Below are positions 37,173-47,431 of a stretch of DNA of 62,832 bases, piece by piece. The DNA lies in the NCBI GenBank assembly GCA_027484445.1, contig JAIXSY010000014.1, positions 1-62,832 on the forward strand, in the 5' to 3' direction. Source of the stretch: Verrucomicrobiaceae bacterium (GTDB taxonomy: Bacteria > Verrucomicrobiota > Verrucomicrobiia > Verrucomicrobiales > Verrucomicrobiaceae). The notes beneath the pieces are model-generated. The model was not told the origin of the DNA and ran no database searches. It saw nothing but the letters and a program-made list of their open reading frames with translations. A program made the translations under genes and the position numbers. Position 1 is the first letter of the stretch; every line of letters begins with the position of its first letter.

Positions 37173-38447
37173 TTAGTACTCCGCATTGGGCGCACGGGCG
37201 GTCAATCGCTCCAATTGCGCTCGGGCATTCTGATAGGCGGCAAGTGCATCGATCGCTGCGACCCGCGTCTCTGCAAGGGTGCGTTCGGCGTCGAGCAATT
37301 CGAGCTGTCCAAACTTGCCTTCGCGGTAACCGATCCGTGCAATGCGCGCGGCTTCCTGCGCGCTGGCCAACGCCGGACCTGCCGCCGCGCGCGCCGTGGT
37401 GGCGGCATTGGCCGCCTCGGCCTGCGCATCAGTGATCGCTTGCTCGATATCCAGGGCCGTCAAGCGGCGGAGAGCATCAGCTTGGGTTTGCTGCGCAGTC
37501 GCCTGAGCGATTGCCGCGCGCCCGTTGTTGAAAACCGGTATCGGGATAGTGACAGTGAATACCGCAGCCAGATCGTTGGTCGCCTCAAGGCGGCGGATAG
37601 CGGGGCCGACGTTGAGGTCAGGGACCCGGTTTGCGCGGGCAAGCCGCACGCCGGCTTCGGCTATCGTGAAATCGGCGTTTGCTGCTGCGAGGGCAAGGGT
37701 GCCAGATGGGTCCACCGGCACAGCCGGTCCATACACATTTGTACCCGGGAGGATGTCGAGCACCGATTCATCCAGTATGCCACTGATAGGCTGCCCGATC
37801 CGGCGCACGAGATTGATCCGGGCTGCTTCAGCCAGACGAGCTTGCCGTTCAACATTGGCTTCCGCATAGGTAACAGCAACATCTGCACGTTGTCGTTCAA
37901 GAGGCGAGGCTCGTCCCGCCTGCACCCTTATGCCTGCCGCGCGCAGTGCATCGTTGGCAATCCGGGCCTGGTCTCTCGCGGTGGCAAGACGCCGTTCGGC
38001 CGCTACTGCTTCGACATAGAGTTGAGTAACCTGCAGCCTGACATCGGCGGCAGTGATCGCTTGCTGGATCTCCGCGCGGGTCAGCTGTGCCCGTGCTACG
38101 GCGACGCGGGCGCTTCGCTTACCGCCGAGCTCGATGGGAATCGCGGGGCCTATGGTGGTTTCAGCGCTTCTCAAGCCGCGGTAAGGCCCGGAACCAGCGA
38201 TGTTTTCTACCTGTACTTGTACCACCGGGTTGGGGCGCAAGCCTGCCAACCTTTGGCCTGCTTCTGCTGCCTCAACTGCAGCTACTGCAGCCTCGGAAGC
38301 CGGTGCTGCGCCGCCGGCAGCCGCGACAGCTTCCTTGAGAGTAAATACCTTCGCAGCGGGGATAACCTGCGTATCCCCTTGCGGTTGCGCCTGCACCACT
38401 GATGCACAGGTCGCAGCAGCCAGAACGGCTGCTCGCACGATCTTCAT
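37173..38447 (-). CDS. czcC: CzcC-type TolC-family outer membrane factor
   Basis: The 424-residue protein has a signal peptide (ending VVQAQ) and two repeats of long coiled-coil helices rich in Ala, Gln and Arg. It contains the TolC-like GPAIPIELGGKRSARVAVARAQL and YREGKFGQLELLDAERTLAE segments. It forms the outer-membrane exit of the CzcCBA pump. ATG 38447 is preferred because it opens directly into the signal peptide and follows a GGAGAATTCCC site. Confidence 0.92.
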   Translation of the reverse strand: MKIVRAAVLAAATCASVVQAQPQGDTQVIPAAKVFTLKEAVAAAGGAAPASEAAVAAVEAAEAGQRLAGLRPNPVVQVQVENIAGSGPYRGLRSAETTIGPAIPIELGGKRSARVAVARAQLTRAEIQQAITAADVRLQVTQLYVEAVAAERRLATARDQARIANDALRAAGIRVQAGRASPLERQRADVAVTYAEANVERQARLAEAARINLVRRIGQPISGILDESVLDILPGTNVYGPAVPVDPSGTLALAAANADFTIAEAGVRLARANRVPDLNVGPAIRRLEATNDLAAVFTVTIPIPVFNNGRAAIAQATAQQTQADALRRLTALDIEQAITDAQAEAANAATTARAAAGPALASAQEAARIARIGYREGKFGQLELLDAERTLAETRVAAIDALAAYQNARAQLERLTARAPNAEY

Positions 38448-38501
38448 TGGGAATTCTCCTGACAGATAACCTCGGCCGGAAACTCCGGCCAGTGTCATGT
38501 G

Positions 38502-38831
38502 TCAGGCGTTTGGTGGCCTCAGGCCCGGTTCGGGCGCGCTAGAATCAAGCGGAGGCGTGGAGCGCGCGAACAGCGGCACTGAAAGCGAGCCAAATCGGGG
38601 CGCAACGCCGATATCAGCTGGAGCCTGGATCGCCGGACAATGGCAAATGCCGTGGTGATGGGGGAGGGCCTTGTCAGCCGTGCCCTGCTCGCTCCCGCTG
38701 CTCTTTTCGTCATGAAATTCAGCGGCGCACTCTGACGCCGGCGCACCCGGCAGTTCCCCGGCCTCGAGGGTGACGCTCGTAACGAGCGCTGACAATACGA
38801 GTGTCAGAATGAGACGCGAGAGAAACAGCAC
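38502..38831 (-). CDS. Small exported His/Cys-containing protein upstream of czcCBA
   Basis: The 109-residue product begins at GTG 38831 with a hydrophobic signal segment (LFLSRLILTLVLSALVTSV). Its centre holds a probable metal site, PHHHGICHCPA. Small proteins of this style commonly precede czc operons in sphingomonads. A periplasmic metal-binding or sensing role is inferred. The gene ends 54 bases before czcC and is probably co-transcribed. Confidence 0.6.
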   Translation of the reverse strand: MLFLSRLILTLVLSALVTSVTLEAGELPGAPASECAAEFHDEKSSGSEQGTADKALPHHHGICHCPAIQAPADIGVAPRFGSLSVPLFARSTPPLDSSAPEPGLRPPNA

Positions 38832-39009
38832 ACGGCCTTCTAGCAGGCATCAGCCCGGGTGTCATGCGGAATAACCCAGCACAGGCACCAGAAGAACTCG
38901 CCGGAGATGCATGGCCGTTGCAGCCGCCAGCCTCTGGCAGGTTTCTTCGAAATCCTGGTCTGGTCCGTTATTTTCCAAGCGACCATTTGCAGACCGCTGA
39001 AGCTCAACC

Positions 39010-39393
39010 CTATTCGACGGCCGGATTTTGTGCGGATATCCTTGTTATCCGCCCTACCTTGCCATCCCAATCGATCTCGAAATCCACCCTGTCGCCCACC
39101 TTGACCCCACCGAGTTGCTCTGGTTCAGCGGTGAATTCCATAGTCATGGCGGGCCACTCCACGCCGCTCATCGGTCCGTGATCAAGCGTGATCGCCCCCT
39201 TGGCGGCATCGATGGCGGTGACGGTACCGACCGCGACACCATGCTGCATTGCTCCGGCGGCAGGCATGTCAGCCATATCGCCTGACTTGGTGTTGCCGCT
39301 CGGGACAGCTGCGGTGGTGTCCGATTTCTCCTGACAAGCGGTAAGGGCGGCCATCAGCGTAAGGCTGGATGCAAAAATAAGGGCTTTCTTCAC
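39010..39393 (-). CDS. cusF: CusF-like periplasmic copper-binding protein
   Basis: The 127-residue protein has a lipoprotein-type signal (AALTAC), a Met/Asp-rich linker and a C-terminal CusF-like beta barrel. Its [16 protein letters not shown] contains the His, Trp and Met residues that bind Cu(I) or Ag(I). It passes copper to the Cus pump. The start overlaps the cusA stop by 4 bases (ATGA), making it the last gene of cusCBAF. Confidence 0.9.
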   Translation of the reverse strand: MKKALIFASSLTLMAALTACQEKSDTTAAVPSGNTKSGDMADMPAAGAMQHGVAVGTVTAIDAAKGAITLDHGPMSGVEWPAMTMEFTAEPEQLGGVKVGDRVDFEIDWDGKVGRITRISAQNPAVE

Positions 39394-42300
39394 TTAACTT
39401 CTCCTTCGAGTAGGGTCAGATGAACAGAACGTCGGCGCATCAGCAGATAAGCTGCCGGGATGACGAGCATCGAAAGCAGCGGAGCGGTGAGCATGCCGCC
39501 GACCATGGGTGCAGCGATGCGGCTCATCACTTCTGACCCGGTGCCGCTCCCGATCAGGACCGGCAGAAGGCCTGCGAGGATCACCGCAACCGTCATCGCC
39601 TTCGGCCGCACCCGGAGCAATGCGCCTTCGCGCACCGCGTGAGCAACATCGCCAGACGCAGGCGCCTCGAGTGCCTGTTTCAGGTAGATCAGCATCACCA
39701 CTCCGAACTCTGCCGCAACGCCGGCGAGTGCGATGAAGCCCACTGAAGTTGCAACTGACTGGTTGTAGCCGAGCCAGTAGAGCATCCACAGCCCTCCGGT
39801 GAGTGCAAAGGGGAGCGTGACCATAATCAACAGCGCCTCGTCCCAACGGCGGAACGTGAGGTAGAGCAAAGCAAAAATGATTGCGAGCGTGACGGGGATG
39901 ACCAGCTTCATTCGCTCTTTGGCGCGGACCAGAAATTCATACTGGCCAGTGTACGATACGCTGACACCTGGCGGCAAGGTGACCTTCGTGGTCAAGGCTC
40001 GGTTGATGTCTCCCACCAGCTGCTGCATGTCGCTCTGGGTCCCATCGACATAGATCCAGGTGACCGGCCGGCCGTTTTCGCTACGCAACATTGGCGGTCC
40101 ATCGCTTATTCGCAAAGCTGCAACTGTGCCGAGCGTGATTTGCTGGCCTGAGGGAGTAAGCACCGGGAGATCCATGAGCTTTTCGACACTGTCGCGCATT
40201 TCGCGCGGATAGCGTACACTGATGGGGTAACGAGCAAGCCCTTCGACCGTCTGACCGATGGTCTCGCCGCCAATTGCTCCCGAAACCACGGCATGAACGT
40301 CTGCGACATTAAGGCCGAAACGCGCAGCGGCGGCGCGGTTGACATCGATATCAATATAGCGCCCGCCAGAAAGCCGTTCTGCGATCGCAGATGAGACACC
40401 CGGCACGCCCTTTACCACCGTCTCGATGCGCTTTGCGGCTTGGTCGATCTCCGTGAGGTTCGATCCGGCAACCTTGATCCCGATCGGGCTCTTGATCCCG
40501 GTGGCCAGCATGTCGATGCGGTTACGGATCGGCGGAATCCAGAAGTTTGCAAGGCCTGGCACTTTTACCCTCGCATCAAGTTCATCGCGAAGTTTTTCAG
40601 GGGTCATGCCTGCTCGCCACTTGTCGCGGGATTTGAAACGGATCGTCGTCTCGAACATTTCGAGCGGGGCAGGGTCGGTTGCGCTGTCAGCACGGCCGGC
40701 CTTTCCAAAAACACTCTCAACCTCGGGCACGGTCTTGATCAGCCGGTTGGTCTGCTGGAGCAAACGGCCAGCCTCAGCTGCCGAAAGGCCGGGCAGTGCC
40801 GAGGGCATATAGAGAAGGTCGCCCTCGTCCATTTGTGGCAGAAACTCGGCTCCAATACGAGAAGCCGGCCAAATGCTGGTGGCGAAAACCAGCATGGCGA
40901 TCAGCAAGGTCTGTTTCGGGCGCCTGAGCACCCAGTCGATCAGGGGGCGGTACATGCGGGCAAGAAAACGGTTAAGCGGATTTTCCTCCTCGCTCGGGAT
41001 CCTGCCTTTGATGAGCAGGCCCATCAGCACCGGAACCAGCGTGATCGACAGTATCGCCGCGGCGGCCATGGCATAGGTTTTTGTGAAAGCAAGCGGCGCG
41101 AACAGGCGGCCTTCCTGGCCTTGCAGCGCGAAGATCGGCAAGAACGAGAATGTGATGATGAGGAGGCTGAGGAACAGCGCGGGACCAACCTCGCTGGCTG
41201 CCGTGGTAATCAGCGCCCAACGCGTGGTCGTGTCAGGCTCTGTGTCCTCGTGCTCGTGACGCCAGTGCTCAAGATGCTTGTGCGCGTTCTCGATCATCAC
41301 GACCGCGGCATCGACCATCGCGCCGATCGCGATGGCAAGGCCGCCCAATGACAGGATATTGGCATTGAGGCCCTGCAAGCGCATCACCATGACCGCCATC
41401 AAAATGCCCAGCGGAAGCGTGAGGATCGCTACCAGCGCGGAGCGCGCGTGCCAGAGAAACAGCGCGCAGATCAAACCGACAACAATAAACTCCTCAATCA
41501 GCTTCGCAGTCAGGTTTTCGATTGCGCGGTCGATCAGGCCAGAACGATCATAGGTGGTAACCACTTCGACGCCCGGAGGCAGACTCTTTGTGAGCTCGTC
41601 GAGTTTGCTGCGAACACCTTTGATCACATCGCGCGCATTCTGGCCCTGACGCATGACAATCACGCCCCCGGCGACTTCGCCCTCGCCATTGAGTTCCGCA
41701 ATTCCGCGCCGCATTTCAGGCCCAAGCTGGACGATGGCGACATTATCCACGGTCACCGGTACGCCGGAAGCGGCGGTGCGGATCGGCACGGCGCGGAAAT
41801 CCTCGATCGATCTGAGGTAGCCGCTTGCACGCACCGTATACTCTGCGCCCGCCAGCTCGATGCTCGATCCGCCAGTTTCCTGATTGGCCCGCTTCAGAGC
41901 TTCAACGACATCCTCACTTGTCACCCCAAAGGCGGCAAGCTTAATTGGATCGAGCACGACCTGATACTGCTTCACCATACCGCCGATACTGGCGACCTCG
42001 GCAACACCCGGTACGGTCTTCAGTTCGTACCGAAGAAACCAGTCCTGCAGTGACCGGAGTTGCGACAAATCGTGCCGCCCCGTCTTGTCAATGAGCGCGT
42101 ATTCATAGACCCAGCCCACCCCTGTTGCGTCCGGACCGAGAGATGCGCTTGCGCCTTCCGGTAGACGACTTTGCACCTGGCTGAGATATTCGAGTACGCG
42201 GCTGCGCGCCCAGTAAAGATCGGTCCCGTCATCGAAGAGGACGTAGACGAAACTGTCGCCGGTGAATGAATAGCCGCGCACCACCCGCGCGCCGGGCACC

Positions 42301-42524
42301 GAGAGCATGGTCGAGGCGACGGGCGTGGTGACCTGATTTTCGATGATCTGTGGGGCCTGCCCCGGCCATGATGTTCGGATGATGACTTGCACATCGGACA
42401 GGTCGGGCAGGGCGTCGACCGGTGTGTTGCGCAGTGATACAATTCCCGCGACGGCCAGAACGAGCGCGGCGGCGATAATTATGCGGCGCCGCTTGATCGC
42501 GGCACGGATGATCGCGGCAATCAC
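39390..42524 (-). CDS. cusA: CusA-type copper/silver RND efflux pump
   Basis: This 1,044-residue RND protein has the monovalent-metal HME signature [25 protein letters not shown] in helix 4 and [18 protein letters not shown] in the pore region containing one of the copper-relay methionines. The N-terminus ([20 protein letters not shown]) is typical of CusA. It exports Cu(I)/Ag(I) through the CusCBA channel. It overlaps cusB and cusF by 4 bases each. Confidence 0.93.
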   Translation of the reverse strand: MIAAIIRAAIKRRRIIIAAALVLAVAGIVSLRNTPVDALPDLSDVQVIIRTSWPGQAPQIIENQVTTPVASTMLSVPGARVVRGYSFTGDSFVYVLFDDGTDLYWARSRVLEYLSQVQSRLPEGASASLGPDATGVGWVYEYALIDKTGRHDLSQLRSLQDWFLRYELKTVPGVAEVASIGGMVKQYQVVLDPIKLAAFGVTSEDVVEALKRANQETGGSSIELAGAEYTVRASGYLRSIEDFRAVPIRTAASGVPVTVDNVAIVQLGPEMRRGIAELNGEGEVAGGVIVMRQGQNARDVIKGVRSKLDELTKSLPPGVEVVTTYDRSGLIDRAIENLTAKLIEEFIVVGLICALFLWHARSALVAILTLPLGILMAVMVMRLQGLNANILSLGGLAIAIGAMVDAAVVMIENAHKHLEHWRHEHEDTEPDTTTRWALITTAASEVGPALFLSLLIITFSFLPIFALQGQEGRLFAPLAFTKTYAMAAAAILSITLVPVLMGLLIKGRIPSEEENPLNRFLARMYRPLIDWVLRRPKQTLLIAMLVFATSIWPASRIGAEFLPQMDEGDLLYMPSALPGLSAAEAGRLLQQTNRLIKTVPEVESVFGKAGRADSATDPAPLEMFETTIRFKSRDKWRAGMTPEKLRDELDARVKVPGLANFWIPPIRNRIDMLATGIKSPIGIKVAGSNLTEIDQAAKRIETVVKGVPGVSSAIAERLSGGRYIDIDVNRAAAARFGLNVADVHAVVSGAIGGETIGQTVEGLARYPISVRYPREMRDSVEKLMDLPVLTPSGQQITLGTVAALRISDGPPMLRSENGRPVTWIYVDGTQSDMQQLVGDINRALTTKVTLPPGVSVSYTGQYEFLVRAKERMKLVIPVTLAIIFALLYLTFRRWDEALLIMVTLPFALTGGLWMLYWLGYNQSVATSVGFIALAGVAAEFGVVMLIYLKQALEAPASGDVAHAVREGALLRVRPKAMTVAVILAGLLPVLIGSGTGSEVMSRIAAPMVGGMLTAPLLSMLVIPAAYLLMRRRSVHLTLLEGEVK

Positions 42525-43753
42525 TGCTTATCTCCAATGGGTCTGGCAGAGACACCAGCGAGACTTGCTTCGGAATCGAGCAGGAATTGACCCGAGACTA
42601 CGACCTTTTCGCCAGCGGACAGTCCTGCAACAATTTCTGTCTTGTCGCCGCTCTCCCGCCCGGTACGAACTTCAGCGGGGCGGTACCGGCCATCGGGAAG
42701 GGCCAGCATGATGAGCGTTCGCGCACCGGTGCGGATCAGAGCGTCTCTCGGGACAAGCAACGCGGACCTGTTGTCTCCGTCAAAACTGACACTTGCGAAC
42801 ATGCCTGGGCGCAGGCGTCCCCCACGATTGGCAAGCTCGATCCGCACGGTCATCGTGCGGCTGTCGGGCTGCGTGATCGGCAGGATCGCTGTGACCTTGC
42901 CGGTGAAGCTCTCACCAGGGAAGGCGCTGAGTGCTATCCTTGCTCCTTGACCAATACGGATGAGGTTCGCCTGCGCTTCCGGCACTGCGGCATTAAGCCA
43001 CACTGTCCTGATCCCGCTTATCTGTGCAAGGCTCTGCCCTGCCGCGACCGTCATTCCCTCACGCACGTCAAGCGCCTGTATCGCACCAGCAATTGGTGCG
43101 CGAATAGTCACAGTCCCGTTGGTTCGGCCGGTTCGCTCGACCTCATTGATCAGTGCATCTGACATGCCCATGAGCTTCAGACGCTGCCTGGCTGCGTGGG
43201 CGAGGTCTTCCTGCCCGAGCCGCTTGACTGCCAGAAACTCGCCTTGCGCGCCGCCCCATTCGGGTAACTGGAGATCGGCAATCGGTGCGCCCGCACCGAT
43301 CACATCGCCCGCGGCACGGGCGTTGACGCGGGTGACAAAGCCGCTCGAACGCGACTGGACAATAGCAATATCGCGCTGATTGAAATCGATCGTGCCTGTA
43401 ACCGTCAGGCCCGATGGGAGAGAGCCAAATGTCACCGTTGCGACGCGCATTCCGAGACTTTGTCTCGCAGCGGCATCCACGCGCACACCTGGCCCTGCGT
43501 CCGGAACTTCATCGGCATATTTCGGGATGGTCTTCATTCCCATCGAAGAGAGCGAGTTGGGATTGTCGTAGCGTTCGGTCGGCACCATGGGATCGTACCA
43601 GTAGAGGATCTTGCGGCCGTTCTGCGCCGCGCTCGTATCACTGCGTTGTGAGGGGTCACGCTTCCCTAACCAGAACCCGCCAACGCCAGCAACGGATGCA
43701 ACTGCCAGACATGCCGCAGCCCATCGCGCGGTATTTTTCAGGTTCATTGTCAT
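42521..43753 (-). CDS. cusB: CusB-type periplasmic adaptor
   Basis: The 410-residue adaptor has an N-terminal membrane anchor followed by a heavy-metal-binding domain ([17 protein letters not shown]...[10 protein letters not shown]) that receives metal from CusF. Then come barrel-sandwich and beta-barrel domains ([36 protein letters not shown]). It joins CusA to CusC. Start and stop overlap neighbouring genes by 4 bases. Confidence 0.92.
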   Translation of the reverse strand: MTMNLKNTARWAAACLAVASVAGVGGFWLGKRDPSQRSDTSAAQNGRKILYWYDPMVPTERYDNPNSLSSMGMKTIPKYADEVPDAGPGVRVDAAARQSLGMRVATVTFGSLPSGLTVTGTIDFNQRDIAIVQSRSSGFVTRVNARAAGDVIGAGAPIADLQLPEWGGAQGEFLAVKRLGQEDLAHAARQRLKLMGMSDALINEVERTGRTNGTVTIRAPIAGAIQALDVREGMTVAAGQSLAQISGIRTVWLNAAVPEAQANLIRIGQGARIALSAFPGESFTGKVTAILPITQPDSRTMTVRIELANRGGRLRPGMFASVSFDGDNRSALLVPRDALIRTGARTLIMLALPDGRYRPAEVRTGRESGDKTEIVAGLSAGEKVVVSGQFLLDSEASLAGVSARPIGDKQ

Positions 43754-44991
43754 GGCTTGACTCCTCGATAGGTGTAGCTGATCCGCACAGCGTCGCGGGC
43801 CGCGTCGGCTTCGCGCGCCAGCGCGTCGACTTCTGCTTCTGCGAGAGCAAGCGATGACAAGAGCGCGCTGCCCAGGTCGAGCCTGCCAGCCGCATAGCTC
43901 GCCAGGTCGAGCTCAGCCCGGCGCTTGGCGAGTGGGACCAGCACCTTTTGTGCGTTCGCCACAAGCTCAACATGCATGGCATGAGTTGCAAGGTCGGTTT
44001 CGAGTGACGCGAGGATTTCTCGCTCTGCGGCGACCCGCGTCAGATGCGCCCGCGTCTCGCCGAGAAGGCTGGCAGCGATTCTGGGGTTCTGCCGACGCTT
44101 GGCGAACAGCGGCAGATCTATACTCACACCGACCGAGACCATGTCGCCGAAGGCCGGGTCACGGCGACCGTAGCTTGCGCCAATCCGCCAGTCGGGATGC
44201 TTGTCAGCACGGGCGAGCCCGGTATCGGCTTCGGCGCCGGTGATCCCGGCATCTAGCGCCTTCAGGCGTGGAAGCAACGAGATATCTTTAGTCAACGCAT
44301 TGCGGTCTATGGCGAAAACAGGAGGATCGCCCATGACATCGGCAGTAGGGTCACCAGTAAAGCGGACCAGCTGGGCGCGTGCGCGCGAGACCTCTGCGGC
44401 CAGTTCACTGCGCCGATCATTGACGGCGGCACGCAACTGCTCGGGTTCCAGCGCCAGGGCTGGACGAGCAGAGCCTGAAGCCAAGCGGGCAGAGACGGTC
44501 GACTGAAGATCGTTCAAAGCTTCGTCGAGTTGCTTCAGCTGTGCCAGTTGCCGCTTGGCGTAATGGAGATCGATCCACGCAAGTGCGGTCGCGAGCCGAA
44601 CATTCTGAGCCTCAATCGCCAGCTCAGCCTCGGCCATGCCAATGTCCGCGATTGCCCGTGTGCGCTGCGCACTGCGTTTGGCCGGATTGGGAAATGGCTG
44701 CTCGATCCCGATCCGCGTCATCGTCATGCTATCTGCAGTAAAGCTATAGGCCGGCGGGCCGGAGACCGGAAAATTGTCGATACCGAGGTTGAGGCTCGGA
44801 TCGGGCAAGCGCCCTGCGGCCACCGCCGCATCTCGACTTGCCTCGACGCCGGATACGCCAGCCCGGATCGATGGTGCATCGCGCGTGGCACGTTCGATTG
44901 CCGCCTCGAAGGAGAGCGGTTCGGCAAGCGCCGCACCAGACACTGCCGCGAGAAATGGTGCCAAAAGAGGTAGGTAATGGATTGTTTGCAT
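43750..44991 (-). CDS. cusC: CusC-type TolC-family outer membrane factor
   Basis: The 413-residue protein has a signal peptide ending GAALAE and two outer-membrane-factor repeats (RIGIEQPFPNPAKRSAQR and VSIDLPLFAKRRQNPRI are the paired strand regions). It forms the outer-membrane channel for CusBA. It is the first gene of the operon. A large hairpin at 45030-45094 lies in its upstream region. Confidence 0.9.
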   Translation of the reverse strand: MQTIHYLPLLAPFLAAVSGAALAEPLSFEAAIERATRDAPSIRAGVSGVEASRDAAVAAGRLPDPSLNLGIDNFPVSGPPAYSFTADSMTMTRIGIEQPFPNPAKRSAQRTRAIADIGMAEAELAIEAQNVRLATALAWIDLHYAKRQLAQLKQLDEALNDLQSTVSARLASGSARPALALEPEQLRAAVNDRRSELAAEVSRARAQLVRFTGDPTADVMGDPPVFAIDRNALTKDISLLPRLKALDAGITGAEADTGLARADKHPDWRIGASYGRRDPAFGDMVSVGVSIDLPLFAKRRQNPRIAASLLGETRAHLTRVAAEREILASLETDLATHAMHVELVANAQKVLVPLAKRRAELDLASYAAGRLDLGSALLSSLALAEAEVDALAREADAARDAVRISYTYRGVKP

Positions 44992-45029
44992 GAAGCTCTC
45001 CTCGTGGAGGCTACCGTGCCGATATAGAT

Positions 45030-45094
45030 GGCCGGGCTCGGACTGACGCGGCGCCGACGGAGAAGATACCTCCGCCGACGCCGCGTGCCCGGCC
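45030..45094. repeat. Long two-tier inverted repeat upstream of cusC
   Basis: GGCCGGGC (45030-45037) pairs with GCCCGGCC (45087-45094). Inside it, GCGGCGCCGACGGAG (45048-45062) pairs with CTCCGCCGACGCCGC (45070-45084) around a 7-base loop with two mismatches. No T-run follows on either strand. It lies between the end of the 88-codon gene and cusC, so it may be a transcript stabiliser, a weak terminator or a leader structure. Confidence 0.65.
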
Positions 45095-45127
45095 AGTCAT
45101 TTTCTGGTTATCGGCCAGGCAACGGCC

Positions 45128-45394
45128 TTAACCGATTGAGGGAACCCGGGCCTTGCCGGACATGTCCATCGTGCATCCCGATGTATCAGCCTTCATCGCG
45201 GAGCATTTGCACGCGGCGGCGTTCGCCACGTCATCGCTGATCCATACGCGGACAAGCGCCGGCGTTGTTGGTCTGGGCCCTAGTTGAGAGCGGGAGCGCC
45301 ATTCCCAATGGCCGCCTTCAGGCGCATGGGCGGAAGCGGCAGAGACGGGGACTAGAAGCCCTATCGCAGCGGCGAGCAAAAGTCTTGTCTTCAT
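45128..45394 (-). CDS. Small exported Cys/Met-containing protein
   Basis: The 88-residue product has a clean signal peptide (MKTRLLLAAAIGLLVPVSAASA), then a short domain with HWEW, ACKCSAMKADTSGCTM and a conserved-looking tail. The C-x-C and Met residues suggest copper binding in the periplasm. No named family is recognised. It sits upstream of cusCBAF on the same strand, separated by the long hairpin. Confidence 0.6.
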   Translation of the reverse strand: MKTRLLLAAAIGLLVPVSAASAHAPEGGHWEWRSRSQLGPRPTTPALVRVWISDDVANAAACKCSAMKADTSGCTMDMSGKARVPSIG

Positions 45395-45465
45395 GAGTAT
45401 TTCCTTGCTTGAACGATTTGACCGCGCGCAGGCAAGCAGACGGGCCCGCAGCGCTACACCTCGGC

Positions 45466-45834
45466 TCAGGCAAGATTTGTAGGCGGCTCGGGCTCAGGAC
45501 CGATAATGCGACCTGTTAACGTGGCGACAGGCCTTCGCGCTGGAATCCAGGCGTGAAACAACATCGGCTCTGTGATCGGCAGCAAAGGAACCAGAGCCAC
45601 CGGCACAGCGCAGCCCATCTTCGCAACGCATTCGGGCGTCATGCCTTCACAGGGCTTTTCGGGCTTATCCGGTTGAGCGACCCCCATCATCTCGGCGCAA
45701 ACAGGATCCATCGCGCCAGCATCAGTGTTTTGATTAGCCCAGGTCAGGGGCATGCTGTTCGCGAACGCGGTTTCCTGGCCCAGGAGACCCACCAACGCTC
45801 CGACAAGCATTATCAAGGAGAAAAGCCGCCTCAC
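45466..45834 (-). CDS. Small exported Cys-rich protein, possibly leaderless
   Basis: The 122-residue product begins with a signal segment (LFSLIMLVGALVGLLGQETAFA). It has four to five cysteines in PVCAEMMG...KPCEGMTPECVAKMGCAVP, then a hydrophobic stretch (VALVPLLPI) and a basic tail. It is probably periplasmic or membrane-anchored; no family is recognised. The start is GTG 45834, where a promoter at 45841-45869 would place the transcript start, so translation could be leaderless. Confidence 0.5.
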   Translation of the reverse strand: MRRLFSLIMLVGALVGLLGQETAFANSMPLTWANQNTDAGAMDPVCAEMMGVAQPDKPEKPCEGMTPECVAKMGCAVPVALVPLLPITEPMLFHAWIPARRPVATLTGRIIGPEPEPPTNLA

Positions 45835-45869
45835 ACGTTTATAATCGGCGTGGATGCGAAACGTGTCAA
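45833..45869 (-). promoter_or_regulatory. Promoter with overlapping 8-bp inverted repeat
   Basis: On the minus strand TTGACA (45869-45864) and GATTAT (45846-45841) are 17 bases apart. The inverted repeat ACACGTTT/AAACGTGT (45833-45840 and 45859-45866) spans the promoter, with arms over the -35 edge and the transcript start. This suggests repressor control. Confidence 0.5.
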
Positions 45870-45977
45870 ATCTATTCGATCTCTTCTCTCAGTTTACGAG
45901 TTAAAGCCGCACATCCTTCTCCGGGCTGCTCACCTCTGCTTTGGCCGGCGGGAGGCCCTGCGATCAGCACCATCTGC

Positions 45978-46706
45978 TCAATGATGGTCGTACAGCCCAC
46001 GATTACGGATGTTGTTCCAACTGTCGGTGGTGTGGCATGCAACACATTGATTGACCGGAGCGCGTTCCCTCGCAACGCGCTGAGAGACCATCTCGAAGTG
46101 CATCATGAAGTGACTGGGCGGTGCCTTGTGGCACCCGGCGCACTGGCGTGAGTTGACAGATGGGTGCCTGAAGGCGTCGATCTTCCAGTCGACCACAGCA
46201 TGGCAATTCTGGCAGTCCTTGCCGAACGAACCTTGATGCCGATCGCGCGCCGCATGGCAGCTTACGCAATTGAGCGCGTCCGTGGTCTCTGGATGTGTTT
46301 TCGAGATGCGTGCATCTCGGGGCCGAAGCGGACCGCGCCAAAGGTCTGGATCGAGCAAGGCCTCATGATCCATGCGAGCAAGGCTCGCGCCCCCGTCATG
46401 TTCAACATGACAGCTTGTGCAGTCTTTCGCTTTGGCATGAAAACGGGTCGACGCCTTGGTCCCGAAATCGGTTTGGATGTGGCAGGTGATGCATTTCTGC
46501 GCCTCAACGCCTTGGTGCGGTGTGTGGCAGGTTTCGCAATTGCGCCGAAGCGAGGCGTGAGCGGGCGACAAAGGTCCAGGTTCAATCAGCGCGGTCCAAC
46601 CTGCAATCGCGCGGCTTCCAGCGGAATGGGTCGTCAGCGGGACGATGACGACGAGCATCGCCAGTACGAGGGCATACATGCCGTAGAGGAGGCGCGCGCC
46701 ATTCAC
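45978..46706 (-). CDS. Membrane-anchored heptahaem cytochrome c
   Basis: The 242-residue product has an N-terminal membrane segment (GMYALVLAMLVVIVPL) and then seven CXXCH haem-binding motifs: CETCH, CITCH, CTSCH, CVSCH, CQNCH, CAGCH and CVACH. There are many additional histidines for distal ligation. It is a periplasm-facing multihaem electron carrier. The GTG at 46706 overlaps the stop of the upstream gene (GTGA), so it is coupled to the dihaem membrane protein. It probably receives electrons from that protein; the final acceptor is unknown. Confidence 0.85.
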   Translation of the reverse strand: MNGARLLYGMYALVLAMLVVIVPLTTHSAGSRAIAGWTALIEPGPLSPAHASLRRNCETCHTPHQGVEAQKCITCHIQTDFGTKASTRFHAKAKDCTSCHVEHDGGASLARMDHEALLDPDLWRGPLRPRDARISKTHPETTDALNCVSCHAARDRHQGSFGKDCQNCHAVVDWKIDAFRHPSVNSRQCAGCHKAPPSHFMMHFEMVSQRVARERAPVNQCVACHTTDSWNNIRNRGLYDHH

Positions 46707-47431
46707 AGCCACCGAAACCCGAAATAATAGCCAGCCCAGATGTGGAGCAGCAGCAGCGCATAGAGAAGTGTGCTGGTGACGACATGGATCGCTCGCCATC
46801 CCCCAAACAGGCCGGCAGCCGCGCGTTCGGCGCGCACGGCGTATTCGGCATCGGCAAGAGCCTCGGCACGTCGTCTGGCATCAGCGATATCGGTGAGCTC
46901 GAATTCGTCGGCCGGGGCGAACAAGAACCGCCAACCTTTGCTTTTCGCTCGACCTTCGCCTGCAATGGGCACGGCACTTGCAAGATCCGCGTCGAGTCGC
47001 AAGCGGAGCGCTGCAAGTTCGGATGTGCGGGCGCGGACGGCTCTTGTGATCTGGACCAGGAAATAACGACCGACAAACCCGCTCCAGACGACCAGTATGA
47101 CAGTGCCGGTCAGTGCGATGCCGAGCGGGCTCTCGAACTTGTGTGCCGCGTGGACAAGTGCGAGGATTGGCCCCGCCACACCCGCATAGATGTGTATCGC
47201 CAGCAAAGTCCGCTTCTCGATCCTATGATCGAGCCATCGTCCAAAACGCCCAATACGCCGAGCTGCGACATGGACGAGAGGAAGGAGCATCAGTACCGCA
47301 GCCGCGATCCCGATCAAGCTTCCCGCCAGACTGCCGGGAAAGCGCGGCGACGCGTGAACCACGAAACCGAGTGGAAAGAGAAGCACGAAGGCTGCCGCCA
47401 AGGTCATCAAGATGTCGCCGCGCTCGCGCAT
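46703..47431 (-). CDS. Dihaem b-type membrane protein (ferric reductase/cytochrome b561-like)
   Basis: The 242-residue membrane protein has four to five hydrophobic segments. Two of them carry paired histidines about 14 residues apart (AIHIYAGVAGPILALVHAAHKF and AIHVVTSTLLYALLLLHIW), the arrangement that holds two b haems across a membrane. A soluble charged loop of about 80 residues lies between them. It would pass electrons from a cytoplasmic reductase to the periplasmic face. Its ATG at 47431 overlaps the stop of the flavin/iron-sulfur gene (ATGA), and its end overlaps the heptahaem gene. No exact family name is claimed. Confidence 0.7.
   Translation of the reverse strand: MRERGDILMTLAAAFVLLFPLGFVVHASPRFPGSLAGSLIGIAAAVLMLLPLVHVAARRIGRFGRWLDHRIEKRTLLAIHIYAGVAGPILALVHAAHKFESPLGIALTGTVILVVWSGFVGRYFLVQITRAVRARTSELAALRLRLDADLASAVPIAGEGRAKSKGWRFLFAPADEFELTDIADARRRAEALADAEYAVRAERAAAGLFGGWRAIHVVTSTLLYALLLLHIWAGYYFGFRWL

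Noticed and set aside
37215..38402. Long plus-strand open frame opposite czcC
   Set aside because: It is antisense to czcC with no recognisable domain and no start signal.
38840..39070. Minus-strand frame between cusF and the gene upstream of czcC
   Set aside because: It overlaps the cusF end, lacks a ribosome binding site and looks like random Trp/Arg-rich sequence.
40440..41351. Long plus-strand open frame opposite cusA
   Set aside because: It is antisense to a well-supported RND transporter and shows only His/Arg-rich shadow composition.
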